Below are positions 1-8,048 of a stretch of 64,000 bases of DNA, piece after piece. The position numbers were made by a program, and so were the translations under genes. This DNA is from JAUILA01 sp050289805 (GTDB lineage: Bacteria; Bacteroidota; Bacteroidia; Cytophagales; Cyclobacteriaceae). The notes under the pieces were generated by a model that had not been told where the DNA came from, ran no database searches, and worked only from the letters and a program-made list of their open reading frames with translations. The stretch covers positions 140,971-204,970 of the forward strand of contig JBNKGL010000006.1 of NCBI GenBank assembly GCA_050289805.1, in the 5' to 3' direction. Within the stretch, counting starts at the first letter, position 1. The number at the start of each line of letters is the position of its first letter.

Positions 1-184
1 CCTGCCATGGCCGGTCGATAAAGACGCGGTAGACATGATCCGGAAGCTCGAATATTCTGAATCCCCGGGCATAATTTAATTCAACAGGTTTTTCCGTTTC
101 GTGCTGCGGGTGGTCAGCCGGCTGGTTACACGCTGCCACAAGTATGAGCAATATCAGAGCTGATCTGAACACAGAATTATTCAT
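1..184 (-). CDS. Partial FecB/BtuF-like substrate-binding lipoprotein (N-terminus only)
   Basis: The first 61 codons of a lipoprotein are present and the rest lies beyond the window edge. The ATG at 184 overlaps the TAA of the upstream GTPase gene by 8 bases, so the two are translationally coupled. Residues 1-19 form a lipoprotein signal (LILVAAC, Cys19). After a short linker, ARGFRIFELPDHVYRV resembles the opening strand of periplasmic siderophore- or cobalamin-type binding proteins of Bacteroidota (family knowledge). An ABC importer component for iron chelate or B12 is therefore the best guess. Coupling to a MeaB-like GTPase, which serves a B12-dependent mutase, mildly favours B12. The substrate cannot be decided from 61 residues. 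Confidence 0.6.
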   Translation of the reverse strand, partial: MNNSVFRSALILLILVAACNQPADHPQHETEKPVELNYARGFRIFELPDHVYRVFIDRPWQ

Positions 185-1172
185 TCCACGCAAGTTTGAC
201 CAGCGTTCTTGCTGCTTTGAAGGGAGATGTTGAGCCATTGACGACTGCTTCTTCCTGAGCTTTCAATGCCTCTTTCATACCGGGCGTTGATAAAAATCGC
301 TGTAGTTGAATATAATCGATCAGGTCTTGCAGCCATTGAACTTTCTGACTGTTTCGCAGGGAGATAAGCTGCCCTCTCGATTCCATATGTTCATAATACC
401 GGTTGATGATGGTAATGATCTCATCAAAACCGGTACCGTCCAGTGCAGATGTTGTGGATACCTCAGTAATCCAGCCGCTTTCATTTGCAGGAAAAAGATG
501 AAGGGCGTTCTGATAGGATTTTTTTGCTTTTTCAGATTCTGCAATATTATGGCCATCAGCTTTGGTTATGGCAATGGCATCGGCCATTTCCATAATTCCT
601 TTTTTAATACCCTGAAGTTCATCACCGGCACCTGCAAGCATCAGCAACAGGAAGAAGTCAACCATGTTACGCACCGAGGTTTCGGATTGTCCGACTCCCA
701 CTGTCTCTATCAGGATCATTGAATAACCCGCTGCTTCACAGAGCAGCATGGCCTCACGTGTGGCATTTGCGACCCCGCCCAGCGCATTTCCGGCAGCGGA
801 CGGGCGTATGTAAACATCCTCCATCTTTGAGAGAACATCCATCCTTGTTTTATCGCCGAGAATACTTCCATGGCTTTTGCTGCTGGTAGGGTCAATCGTA
901 AGGATGGCGATCTTTTCTCCTTCATTTACGAGCATTTGTCCGAATTTCTCAATAAACGTGCTTTTGCCTACTCCCGGGACACCGGTAATTCCGATACGCC
1001 GGGCATTTCCTGTAAAGGGAAGAATTTTTTCCATCAGCTCGTCTGAAATTTCCTTATCGCTTGGTAAGGTGCTTTCGACAAGGGTGATAGCCCGGCTGAG
1101 TACCATACGGTCGCCGGCCCGAATTCCATTGAAATAGTCTTCTGCTGAAAGTCTGGAAAATTTTGCAGGCAT
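177..1172 (-). CDS. meaB: MeaB/ArgK-type GTPase (methylmalonyl-CoA mutase chaperone)
   Basis: This is a cytoplasmic G3E P-loop GTPase of 331 residues, the normal family length. The P-loop GVPGVGKST is at about residues 64-72, the switch motif ETVGVGQSE at about 156-164, and ITKADG near 201-207 serves as the base-recognition motif. MeaB proteins load and protect adenosylcobalamin in methylmalonyl-CoA mutase (family knowledge). No mutase gene is in this window, so the partner must be elsewhere. The first possible codon is GTG at 1175, immediately followed by ATG at 1172, which is preferred. The stop overlaps the start of a substrate-binding lipoprotein, suggesting an operon with an iron- or B12-type importer. 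Confidence 0.9.
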   Translation of the reverse strand: MPAKFSRLSAEDYFNGIRAGDRMVLSRAITLVESTLPSDKEISDELMEKILPFTGNARRIGITGVPGVGKSTFIEKFGQMLVNEGEKIAILTIDPTSSKSHGSILGDKTRMDVLSKMEDVYIRPSAAGNALGGVANATREAMLLCEAAGYSMILIETVGVGQSETSVRNMVDFFLLLMLAGAGDELQGIKKGIMEMADAIAITKADGHNIAESEKAKKSYQNALHLFPANESGWITEVSTTSALDGTGFDEIITIINRYYEHMESRGQLISLRNSQKVQWLQDLIDYIQLQRFLSTPGMKEALKAQEEAVVNGSTSPFKAARTLVKLAWNE

Positions 1173-1325
1173 CACTGTTGTTTTGAAATGTTGAAGATAG
1201 CTTATTCTACTAAAATACGCGGAAATAAGGCTTATTTTTCACCTAATCACCATGTTGCGCCGATAGAAACCGTTTACCTTAATTTAGATTCAGGTATTTA
1301 CCTCTGAACCCAACTTTTTTAAGTG

Positions 1326-2228
1326 ATGAAAAGATTTTTGAGCGTTTTAGGGGTAACAGTCATTTTAATGAGCGTTTTAATGTCTGAACTGCAGGCCCAG
1401 GCAGCGAGAATTATCGCTACCAAGGGCGAAGTTCAGGTGGTCAATGGAATGGACGTGAGAATTCCTGTTTCAGGAATGTCACTTAAGGGAGTGGAATCAT
1501 TAATACTCGGCAATAACGCATATGTGGGCCTGATCGATGAGCATGGCCGAACTGCGGAAATTCGTGGAGAAGGACAGTTTGAATTTGAAAATATTTTTGA
1601 TTCCGAAAAGGGAGTCAAATCGAACACAGCCTATAAGTACGCAGATTATCTTCTGGGAAGAATGACGGCGGAAGGTAAGAAGAACAGGCTGGGTGCCACC
1701 GGATATTATATTCGGGATAACATGCGTAAAAAGGAACATATTCGCATGTATATTCCCGGTGCTGGTAAGTATTACCAGGATAACTTGCGTTTAAGCTGGG
1801 AGAGACCTGCCGGGGAGAATAACTTCCGGGTAGAGATTTTCAATATGTTCCAGGAATCTCTTGGGGTCTTTGAAGTAAATGAGAATCAGCTTAAGCTGAA
1901 TATTGATGAAGAACTTGGACAGGAAAATATTCTGTTGATACGTGTTTCTACCGTTGATCAGGCATTTCAGTCTGAAACATATGCCCTGAAGCGACTTGGC
2001 AGTTACAACAGGGATGATATTTCTGCGGGCTTAACACAAATGGCTTCGATTTATGAACGCCATGATGCCATAAGCCGGTTTACCATGGCAGGATATTTTG
2101 AATACAATAATCTGCTTGCGGATGCCCTTACCTGCTATCTGCAGGCTATCGACCTCGCACCAGATGTGCCGCTCTACCAGGAAGCATACGAAGAATTCCT
2201 GTTGCGGAATCACCTGATACGATTTTAA
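1326..2228 (+). CDS. Secreted FecR-like domain protein with TPR-like tail
   Basis: A protein of about 300 residues with an N-terminal signal peptide (hydrophobic stretch ending SELQAQA). Residues about 25-110 have the pattern of a FecR-type beta domain, starting ARIIATKGEVQVVNG and followed by alternating strands around LILGNNAYVGLIDEHG. The C-terminal 50 residues are helical and TPR-like (ALTCYLQAIDLAPDVPLY). The middle region is unassigned. No sigma/anti-sigma partner lies nearby, so a surface or periplasmic scaffold role is as likely as signalling. GTG at 1323 precedes ATG at 1326, which is preferred. A bidirectional terminator follows directly. Function is unknown. Confidence 0.75.
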   Translation: MKRFLSVLGVTVILMSVLMSELQAQAARIIATKGEVQVVNGMDVRIPVSGMSLKGVESLILGNNAYVGLIDEHGRTAEIRGEGQFEFENIFDSEKGVKSNTAYKYADYLLGRMTAEGKKNRLGATGYYIRDNMRKKEHIRMYIPGAGKYYQDNLRLSWERPAGENNFRVEIFNMFQESLGVFEVNENQLKLNIDEELGQENILLIRVSTVDQAFQSETYALKRLGSYNRDDISAGLTQMASIYERHDAISRFTMAGYFEYNNLLADALTCYLQAIDLAPDVPLYQEAYEEFLLRNHLIRF

Positions 2229-2230
2229 AC

Positions 2231-2259
2231 AAAAAAAAGCCCTGATGAGGGCTTTTTTT
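2231..2259. terminator. Bidirectional Rho-independent terminator
   Basis: An A-tract is followed by GCCCT, the loop GATG, AGGGC and a run of seven T. The A-tract makes it work on both strands, so it can end the FecR-like gene on the plus strand and the convergent Hsp20 gene on the minus strand. Confidence 0.9.
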
Positions 2260-2278
2260 AATTTGACGGGGATCCTTT

Positions 2279-2701
2279 TTATTTAATGGAGATCACTTTT
2301 TTAGTTTCCTTTTTCTTTTCGAAAGGTAATACAATCTTCAAAATTCCATCCTGATACTCAGCGGAAATCTTGTCTTCGTTAATGTCTTCATTTAATTTGA
2401 AAACACGACGGAATTTTCCGTACCGGGATTCGATTTTCGTAAACTTCTTACGCGCTTCGTCATCCAGCATACGCTCTCCGGCTATGATCAGCTGATGCTC
2501 ATTCAGATCAATTGAGAACTGATCTTTCTTCATTCCGGGCGCATATACATGAATCAGGACCTGTTTGTCTTCCTTTACAATATCAACGGCCGGCATGAAT
2601 ACAGGCTCATCACTAACGCGGTCATTAATGAAGTTCTCTACTACATTTCCGAATGTAGCAGGAATGAAATCATTCAGGGGGTTGTAACGTACTAGTGCCA
2701 T
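2279..2701 (-). CDS. Hsp20/alpha-crystallin small heat-shock protein
   Basis: A cytoplasmic ATP-independent holdase chaperone of 140 residues, typical for bacterial Hsp20. The alpha-crystallin domain spans about residues 35-130. It contains the conserved AEYQDGILKIVLP strand near the C-terminus and a lysine-rich tail ending KKVISIK, where the I-x-I-like element may dock in the oligomer groove. The N-terminal arm begins ALVRYNPLNDF. It is a single-gene unit between a terminator and a 198-base upstream region with no inverted repeat of the CIRCE type seen. Confidence 0.95.
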   Translation of the reverse strand: MALVRYNPLNDFIPATFGNVVENFINDRVSDEPVFMPAVDIVKEDKQVLIHVYAPGMKKDQFSIDLNEHQLIIAGERMLDDEARKKFTKIESRYGKFRRVFKLNEDINEDKISAEYQDGILKIVLPFEKKKETKKVISIK

Positions 2702-2862
2702 GTTATTTTTAGATTTTTAAGTTTCAAATTTCTTTACAAGCACCATATCAAATTTTGTCCCAATTCGGGAAATGTACTAAAAACAGCCCCATTATATGTC
2801 ATTGTGGCATTAAAATGGCAATTTTATCGGCTAAACAAGTCAATGTGGCATGAATTTATGTA

Positions 2863-2894
2863 TTGCTTCACGTAAAAGAAAGACTTAACTTTTG
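2863..2894 (+). promoter_or_regulatory. Bacteroidota-type promoter, near-leaderless, for the Nramp-like gene
   Basis: TTG at 2863-2865 is followed by 20 bases and then TAACTTTTG ending at 2894, close to the Bacteroidota -33/-7 pattern TTG...TAnnTTTG. The ATG of the transporter lies only five bases after the element, so transcription probably begins at or next to the start codon. Seen by eye, not scored. Confidence 0.5.
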
Positions 2895-2899
2895 CGCTT

Positions 2900-4144
2900 A
2901 TGAGCTTAAACAGGAAGCACTTTTTCCAGGCGTTGGGTCCGGGAATTGTATTTGCAGGGATGTGTATCGGAGTATCACATCTGGTTCAGTCTACCCGGGC
3001 AGGAGCTGATTATGGATTCGTTTTGCTGATTGCCGTCATTGCCGCCAACCTGTTCAAGTATCCATTTTTTGAATTTGCTTCCCGATATACCGGGGCGACC
3101 GGGGTTAGCATCCTGGACGGATATGCGAAGATGGGCAGGTGGATCATCTGGCTTTATACAATCATTACCGTAATCACGATGTTCATTGTGACTGCCGCCG
3201 TAACCTTCGTTGCGGCGGGTTTGCTGGCCAACATGATGCCCTGGGAAATAGACACGAATGTCTGGGCCGCAATTATCATGGGAATATGCATTATCATTCT
3301 CGCCAGCGGTCAATATAAGGCACTGGATGGATTGCTTAAAATCGTGAGTGTGGTGTTGCTGCTATCCACGGTGGTTGCCTTCATCAGTGCCGTAATAAAG
3401 GGACCAAAACCTCCGGTAGAGAGTTTTATTCCGCCGGATGTCATGACACCTACGGGGATCATATTCGCGGTAGCACTCATGGGATGGATGCCAACGGCGG
3501 TGGACATTTCCACCTGGACGGGATTATGGGCTGAGGCACGCGTAAAGCAGACAGGGTACAAACCGTTGCTTCGTGAGACTTTGCTAGATTTCAATATCGG
3601 GTACCTGATGAGTACCGTGCTCGCTGTGATCTTTCTTTCCCTGGGTGCGTTGGTAATTTATGGTTCAGGAATAGAATTATCGAACAGCGCCCCGGTTTTT
3701 GCCGAACAGCTGATCGGTATGTATACCGATTCGATCGGGGAGTGGAGTTACTTCATTATTGCCATCGCGGCCTTCAGTACTATGTTTTCCACCAGCATTA
3801 CAGTGCTGGACGGATATGGGCGCGTTATGACCCGGCTTACTGAAATTCTTACCGGAAAGAAGCACGACCGGCACTATACGTTATGGGTTATAGTAGTTGC
3901 CGTTGGTGGATATTTTGTGATTTCCTGGTTTTTGGGAAATCTTAAACAGCTGGTGGATTTTGCGACGATCCTGTCGTTCGTGGTTGCGCCGGCAGCCGCA
4001 TATATTAATTATCGCGCGATCTTTTCGAAAGAGATCCTCCAGGATTTCAGACCACCCCGCTGGTTAAAAAACCTGGCGATTCTGGGTTTGATTTTCCTGT
4101 CTGTTTTTACGCTAATTTATTTCTATGTGCTTCTGGTACTTTGA
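2900..4144 (+). CDS. Nramp-like divalent-cation transporter with altered metal-site motifs
   Basis: An inner-membrane protein of 414 residues with about 11 hydrophobic segments. The opening GPGIVFAGMCIGVSHL aligns with TM1 of Nramp/MntH. The canonical metal-binding DPGN is here GVSH. In TM6 the family motif MPHN is replaced by MPTAVD (WMPTAVDISTW). The overall fold family is clear, but the residues that bind Mn(II)/Fe(II) in studied Nramps are not conserved. The substrate may therefore be another cation, or transport may use a different mechanism. The gene stands alone, with a short or absent 5' leader. It may belong to one of the divergent Nramp-related clades, but which one is not settled here. 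Confidence 0.8.
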   Translation: MSLNRKHFFQALGPGIVFAGMCIGVSHLVQSTRAGADYGFVLLIAVIAANLFKYPFFEFASRYTGATGVSILDGYAKMGRWIIWLYTIITVITMFIVTAAVTFVAAGLLANMMPWEIDTNVWAAIIMGICIIILASGQYKALDGLLKIVSVVLLLSTVVAFISAVIKGPKPPVESFIPPDVMTPTGIIFAVALMGWMPTAVDISTWTGLWAEARVKQTGYKPLLRETLLDFNIGYLMSTVLAVIFLSLGALVIYGSGIELSNSAPVFAEQLIGMYTDSIGEWSYFIIAIAAFSTMFSTSITVLDGYGRVMTRLTEILTGKKHDRHYTLWVIVVAVGGYFVISWFLGNLKQLVDFATILSFVVAPAAAYINYRAIFSKEILQDFRPPRWLKNLAILGLIFLSVFTLIYFYVLLVL

Positions 4145-4328
4145 ATCGATGAAGCCCCCAGGCTTATCCCGGCGCCTGATTTTACGGATATCCGGTTTCT
4201 TATCTTTTCAGGGAATGGAAAATCTATTTGACCGGTTATCACATTGACGTTTCTCATTCTGAAACAGATCGTATATATTCAACCAAAAAACATTCATAAT
4301 TGAATTTTTATCTAATCGTCATTACATC

Positions 4329-4925
4329 ATGAAGAGTCGCATTATCATAGTTTTACTCAGCTCGGTAATCCTTTTTGCCTGGCAATCAAAAGAAACGTCC
4401 CTGTTCAATGGCAAAAACCTTGACGGGTGGGAAATCTACGGAACTGAAAAATGGTATGTGGAGGACGGATTGCTTGTATGTGAGAGCGGGCCGGACGCAC
4501 AATATGGTTATCTCGCCACAGATAAACATTACAAGGATTTCGATCTGACCCTTGAATTTAAACAGGAAGCGGATGGGAATAGCGGGGTATTTTTCAGGTC
4601 TACGATCGAAGGCACCAAGATCACGGGATGGCAGGTAGAGGTCGCACCTCCCGGGCACGATACCGGAGGTATTTATGAAAGTTACGGTCGGGGATGGCTC
4701 ATCAAGCCCGATCCCAAGGATGACAAGGCCCTGAAGATGGGGGACTGGAATACGATGAGAATTAAGGTGGTTGGCTCAACTGTAAATACCTGGCTGAACG
4801 GTAAGAAAATGGTAACGCTGGAAGATGAGAAAATCGGTGCCGGCGAAGGTTCGATTGCATTGCAGATTCATGATGGAGGAGGGATCAAGGTGAAATGGAG
4901 AAATATTATGGTGAAAGAATTATAG
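4329..4925 (+). CDS. DUF1080 (3-keto-disaccharide hydrolase-type) secreted protein
   Basis: A 198-residue exported protein made almost entirely of one DUF1080 domain, a concanavalin-like beta sandwich. Recognisable landmarks are SLFNGKNLDGW near the N-terminus, GNSGVFFRS, GGIYES, WNTMRIKVVG, WLNG and the closing VKWRNIMVKEL. Some family members hydrolyse 3-keto-glycosides, but most are uncharacterised. The N-terminal hydrophobic segment ends at about residue 19 without a clear lipobox Cys. The next gene downstream is a larger paralogue 80 bases away on the same strand, so the two are probably co-expressed and act on related sugars in the periplasm. Confidence 0.88.
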   Translation: MKSRIIIVLLSSVILFAWQSKETSLFNGKNLDGWEIYGTEKWYVEDGLLVCESGPDAQYGYLATDKHYKDFDLTLEFKQEADGNSGVFFRSTIEGTKITGWQVEVAPPGHDTGGIYESYGRGWLIKPDPKDDKALKMGDWNTMRIKVVGSTVNTWLNGKKMVTLEDEKIGAGEGSIALQIHDGGGIKVKWRNIMVKEL

Positions 4926-5005
4926 GGTAATAAACATACGTAGGGATTCCATCAATCGGATCCTGATAAAAGTGAACTTGTAATCAGAAAACATAAAGAC
5001 AAAAA

Positions 5006-5755
5006 ATGAAAAAAGTATATCTCTTAGTTATAGTGATGATCAGCTTCTTTTCGTGTCAGAAAAGTCAGCCGGCAGAAGAAGCGGAAGAAGTAGTTGAAGT
5101 AACAGAAGAAGTAATGCCTGAGGAATCTGAGTGGATTGTATTATTTGATGGTACGAATGCCAATGGCTGGAGAAGCTACAATGGCGACCCTGGCCTTCCG
5201 GGTAATTGGGTTATAGAAGATGGAATGTTGAAATCACTGGGCACCGGTGGAAATACAGACATCGGCGGTGATATCGTTTATGCACCCCAGGAGTTTGATA
5301 ATTTCGAGTTATCACTGGAATGGAAAATTTCAGAGGGAGGTAACAGCGGAATTTTCTACCACGTTCAGGAAGGAGACAAGTATGCCGCTCCCTATGAGAC
5401 GGCACCTGAATACCAGGTACTGGATGACATCGGATATCCGGATCCGCTGGAAGAATGGCAAAAGGTAGGAGCGGATTATGGAATGTACGTGGGTGATCCT
5501 GATAAGAAAAATGTAAAGCCCGCAGGAGAATGGAATACGACCCGAATAATATTCACTCCTGAAAAGGTTGAATACTGGCTGAATGGAGAAATGCTTATTT
5601 CATTCGTGCCCTGGTCTGAAGACTGGAAGGAGCGTAAGGCTTCCGGCAAGTGGAAGGATTATCCGGAGTATGGTGAATATAAATCCGGCCTGATCGGATT
5701 GCAGGATCATGGCGATGTCACCTGGTACCGAAATATAAAAGTGAAAGAACTTTAA
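5006..5755 (+). CDS. DUF1080 lipoprotein, paralogue of the preceding gene
   Basis: A 249-residue lipoprotein (signal ending ISFFSC, Cys17) with a Glu-rich linker at about residues 23-42 and then a DUF1080 domain. It shares ILFDGT-type opening, GNSGIFYHV, WNTTRIIFTPEKVEYWLNGE and WYRNIKVKEL with its neighbour. This copy has an insertion around YETAPEYQVLDDIGYPD. This variant is common in Bacteroidota DUF1080 proteins and may shape the substrate site. A Rho-independent terminator follows immediately, so it ends the two-gene unit. Catalytic function is inferred from family only. Confidence 0.88.
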   Translation: MKKVYLLVIVMISFFSCQKSQPAEEAEEVVEVTEEVMPEESEWIVLFDGTNANGWRSYNGDPGLPGNWVIEDGMLKSLGTGGNTDIGGDIVYAPQEFDNFELSLEWKISEGGNSGIFYHVQEGDKYAAPYETAPEYQVLDDIGYPDPLEEWQKVGADYGMYVGDPDKKNVKPAGEWNTTRIIFTPEKVEYWLNGEMLISFVPWSEDWKERKASGKWKDYPEYGEYKSGLIGLQDHGDVTWYRNIKVKEL

Positions 5756-5763
5756 AAATGCAG

Positions 5764-5792
5764 GTCCGGCTCTTAAAGAGTCGGACTTTTTT
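5764..5792 (+). terminator. Rho-independent terminator after DUF1080 pair
   Basis: The stem GTCCGGCTCTT / AAGAGTCGGAC with one mismatch is followed by six T. It lies eight bases after the DUF1080 stop codon. Confidence 0.85.
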
Positions 5793-5839
5793 ATTTCATA
5801 CGGCCCAACTCCTGATCAAATATTTTCGTAAGGTTCAAT

Positions 5840-6484
5840 ATGGGCAAAACCGACATTCTGAATCTTCTTTCCACGGCGCAGGGCCGAGCGGATCAGGGAC
5901 CTAACAGATATGTCGCGGAAACACTCATTAATTCCCGTGATCTTGATGGACTCTCCTATTTAATATCATGCCTGGATCAGGAGATTGGCATAAAAACAAA
6001 AATTGATATTCTTCTATGCCTGGCTCATTTGTCATCCATTTCTCCGGAGATGCTTGTACCACATGTTGACAGGCTGTTTCCTTTTCTGGAAAGCCAGCAC
6101 AATCGGGCCATTTGGGCAACCATGATCACCCTTTCCAATATGACACCTCTTATCGCTGATAAACTTTATACTCAGTTACCGCTCATAATGGATAAGACCG
6201 AACATGGCTCTGTTGTGACAAAAGATCATGGCATTGACATTCTTATTGGATTATATCAAATACCCATTTACAGATCAGACGCGTTTGAATTATTTTGTGA
6301 ACAGCTGTCAAATGCACCGGATAATCAGCTGGGCCAATATGGAGAAAAAATTTCCCTGGTAGTTTCCGCTGAAGATAAATCCCGGGTTATTAATATCCTT
6401 GAAGCCAGACTCCCTGAACTTGTAAAGGAATCACACGTGCGACGTACCAGTAAACTCATCAAGCGTATGATAAAACCTTCATGA
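5840..6484 (+). CDS. HEAT-like alpha-helical repeat protein, function unknown
   Basis: A 214-residue cytoplasmic protein with no signal peptide. It consists of amphipathic helix pairs spaced about 35-40 residues apart, for example DLDGLSYLISCLDQEIGIKT followed by DILLCLAHLSSI and LVPHVDRLFPFLES. This spacing and composition suggest HEAT/ARM-type repeats, as found in scaffold proteins. The C-terminus is basic (RRTSKLIKRMIK). The gene starts just after a terminator and is 15 bases upstream of a TolB-like propeller gene, so the two may be transcribed together. I do not recognise a specific family. Confidence 0.7.
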   Translation: MGKTDILNLLSTAQGRADQGPNRYVAETLINSRDLDGLSYLISCLDQEIGIKTKIDILLCLAHLSSISPEMLVPHVDRLFPFLESQHNRAIWATMITLSNMTPLIADKLYTQLPLIMDKTEHGSVVTKDHGIDILIGLYQIPIYRSDAFELFCEQLSNAPDNQLGQYGEKISLVVSAEDKSRVINILEARLPELVKESHVRRTSKLIKRMIKPS

Positions 6485-6499
6485 AAGGTTCTTGTTGAT

Positions 6500-7381
6500 A
6501 TGAGAAATGATTATACGATGAACCGGTTCCCGTTGATAATTGCTGTGCTTTTTATGCTCGGTCCCTTTTTAACTCAGGGACAGGGCCACCTGCTTTATAT
6601 TTCAAAAAAATCGGGCAATTTCGATATTTACCTGAATGACCTGAAAGGGAGGGAGCAACAGCTTACAGTGAATGAAGGTTGGGATTGGTCGCCCAGATGG
6701 AATCCGGCATTGAATGCGATTATTTACAACTCCTACGTAGGAGAAGATTTCAGGATCAGATCAATGGATTATGAAGGCAGGGAACTTGAGTTGCAGGCGA
6801 ATGGTCTCGAGGAATTTAACCTGTCACCGGATGGTAAATACCAGGTCTTGCAGATCCGCGAAGGGGACTTTTCAAAGCTGGTCATCACAAATTTTGATGG
6901 TAAGGGCAGCAGGGATATTACCGGTACAGGTGCATACCATGGTCGTGCTTCGTGGTCACCGGATGGCACAAAAATCCTTTACATAAGTGATCGGGACGGG
7001 AACAATGAGATCTATTTATACGATCTGATTTCAGACAAAACTGAACGACTCACCCAAAATGATACCAACGAAAAATATCTTTCATGGGCTCCTGATAGCC
7101 GGAAATTCGCCTTTACCACTCAATACTATGAAGAAGGTGAGCCCGACAGGAACGATGTATTTGTAATGTCGCTGGATTCCCGGTTGATTCAACAGATTAC
7201 CGACAATCCGTATGACGACAGCGAGATCGCCTGGTCACCGGATGGCAGCATGATCGCGTTTCATTCGAAGCGGGAGGATGGAGATCAGATTTATGTTATG
7301 AATACTGATGGCAGCAATGTCACACAAATTACTTCAGGTGATTATTACCATGGAGAACCGGGCTGGATAGTCATCAGGTAA
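6500..7381 (+). CDS. TolB-like PD40 beta-propeller, exported
   Basis: A 293-residue exported protein built from WD40-like (PD40) beta-propeller repeats. The pattern W(S/T)PDG..I.Y.S/D recurs, for example SWSPDGTKILYISDRDG, SWAPDSRKFAFTTQ and AWSPDGSMIAFHSKR. The opening LLYISKKSGNFDIYL is also typical. The first ATG is at 6500, but a second in-frame ATG at 6518 gives a better signal peptide (MNRFPLIIAVLFMLG) and may be the true start. There is no TolB N-terminal domain, so this is not the Tol-Pal TolB itself. A sensor, binding or peptidase-associated role is possible. Its stop is five bases from the convergent DUF1697 gene. Confidence 0.8.
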   Translation: MRNDYTMNRFPLIIAVLFMLGPFLTQGQGHLLYISKKSGNFDIYLNDLKGREQQLTVNEGWDWSPRWNPALNAIIYNSYVGEDFRIRSMDYEGRELELQANGLEEFNLSPDGKYQVLQIREGDFSKLVITNFDGKGSRDITGTGAYHGRASWSPDGTKILYISDRDGNNEIYLYDLISDKTERLTQNDTNEKYLSWAPDSRKFAFTTQYYEEGEPDRNDVFVMSLDSRLIQQITDNPYDDSEIAWSPDGSMIAFHSKREDGDQIYVMNTDGSNVTQITSGDYYHGEPGWIVIR

Positions 7382-7386
7382 GCTGC

Positions 7387-7926
7387 TTATTTCATCAGGT
7401 TCATTATTTTCTCAATCGTATTCCAGTTGCGGGTAGTATTATCCTTCCCGAAATGAAAATCCAGCACTTTCATGGCATCAGGAGTTTTTGTGATCGAAAT
7501 GTCAAGGCTGCTGATCAGAATACGTTCCCCGAGGTTTAGTATCCGGAGTGCACCATCATCTGATTTCCAGGGCAAGGCAGGGAGCGGATTTTTTATCGTC
7601 CGGAAAAATGTGACATAATTGCGTTTATCCGGTGTGATTTTTATACCGGCAAATGGATCCTGTTCCATGATCATGAAAAGTTCTGCAGCAGAAATCATGA
7701 AAACCGGGATAGAGAAACCGAATTTATCTTCAAGGAAAGATTCGAATTGCAACCGAAGCTCGTCGGTATCATGCTCCATTGGGGAGTTGAAAACAACATT
7801 ACCAGAATTCAGTAAAGTGTTAACTTCATCAAACCCCTGATCAGCAATGCATTTTCTCAAATCGGCCATGGGGACCTTGTGATGTCCGCCAACATTGATG
7901 CCCCGGAGAAGTGCTGCATATTTCAT
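7387..7926 (-). CDS. DUF1697 family protein
   Basis: A 179-residue cytoplasmic protein matching DUF1697 throughout. The family opening YAALLRGINVGGHHKVPMA is followed by LLNSGNVVFNS and, later, NYVTFF. The C-terminal part has the typical ARNWNT-like element, here TTRNWNTIEKI. DUF1697 proteins are widespread and have no established biochemical role. Length is normal for the family. The gene is monocistronic and converges closely on the propeller gene. Confidence 0.92.
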   Translation of the reverse strand: MKYAALLRGINVGGHHKVPMADLRKCIADQGFDEVNTLLNSGNVVFNSPMEHDTDELRLQFESFLEDKFGFSIPVFMISAAELFMIMEQDPFAGIKITPDKRNYVTFFRTIKNPLPALPWKSDDGALRILNLGERILISSLDISITKTPDAMKVLDFHFGKDNTTRNWNTIEKIMNLMK

Positions 7927-8048
7927 AATTCATTAATCCTCATTTTAAACTGGTTTAATTCCGATCGGCCCACCGTGCATGAAATTTAAAATTAACTATC
8001 TTAATGATCACTTTGATAAAACGAAGACCCTATTTCAAATCATCTGCC

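Noticed and set aside
5840..6484. DNA alkylation repair (AlkD-like) HEAT enzyme
   Set aside because: The size is similar, but no AlkD catalytic Asp/Trp motif can be recognised, so only a HEAT-like fold is claimed.
8004..8048. Extended start of the CocE-type hydrolase
   Set aside because: The ATG at 8049 gives a clean signal peptide, whereas the upstream extension is basic and would spoil it.
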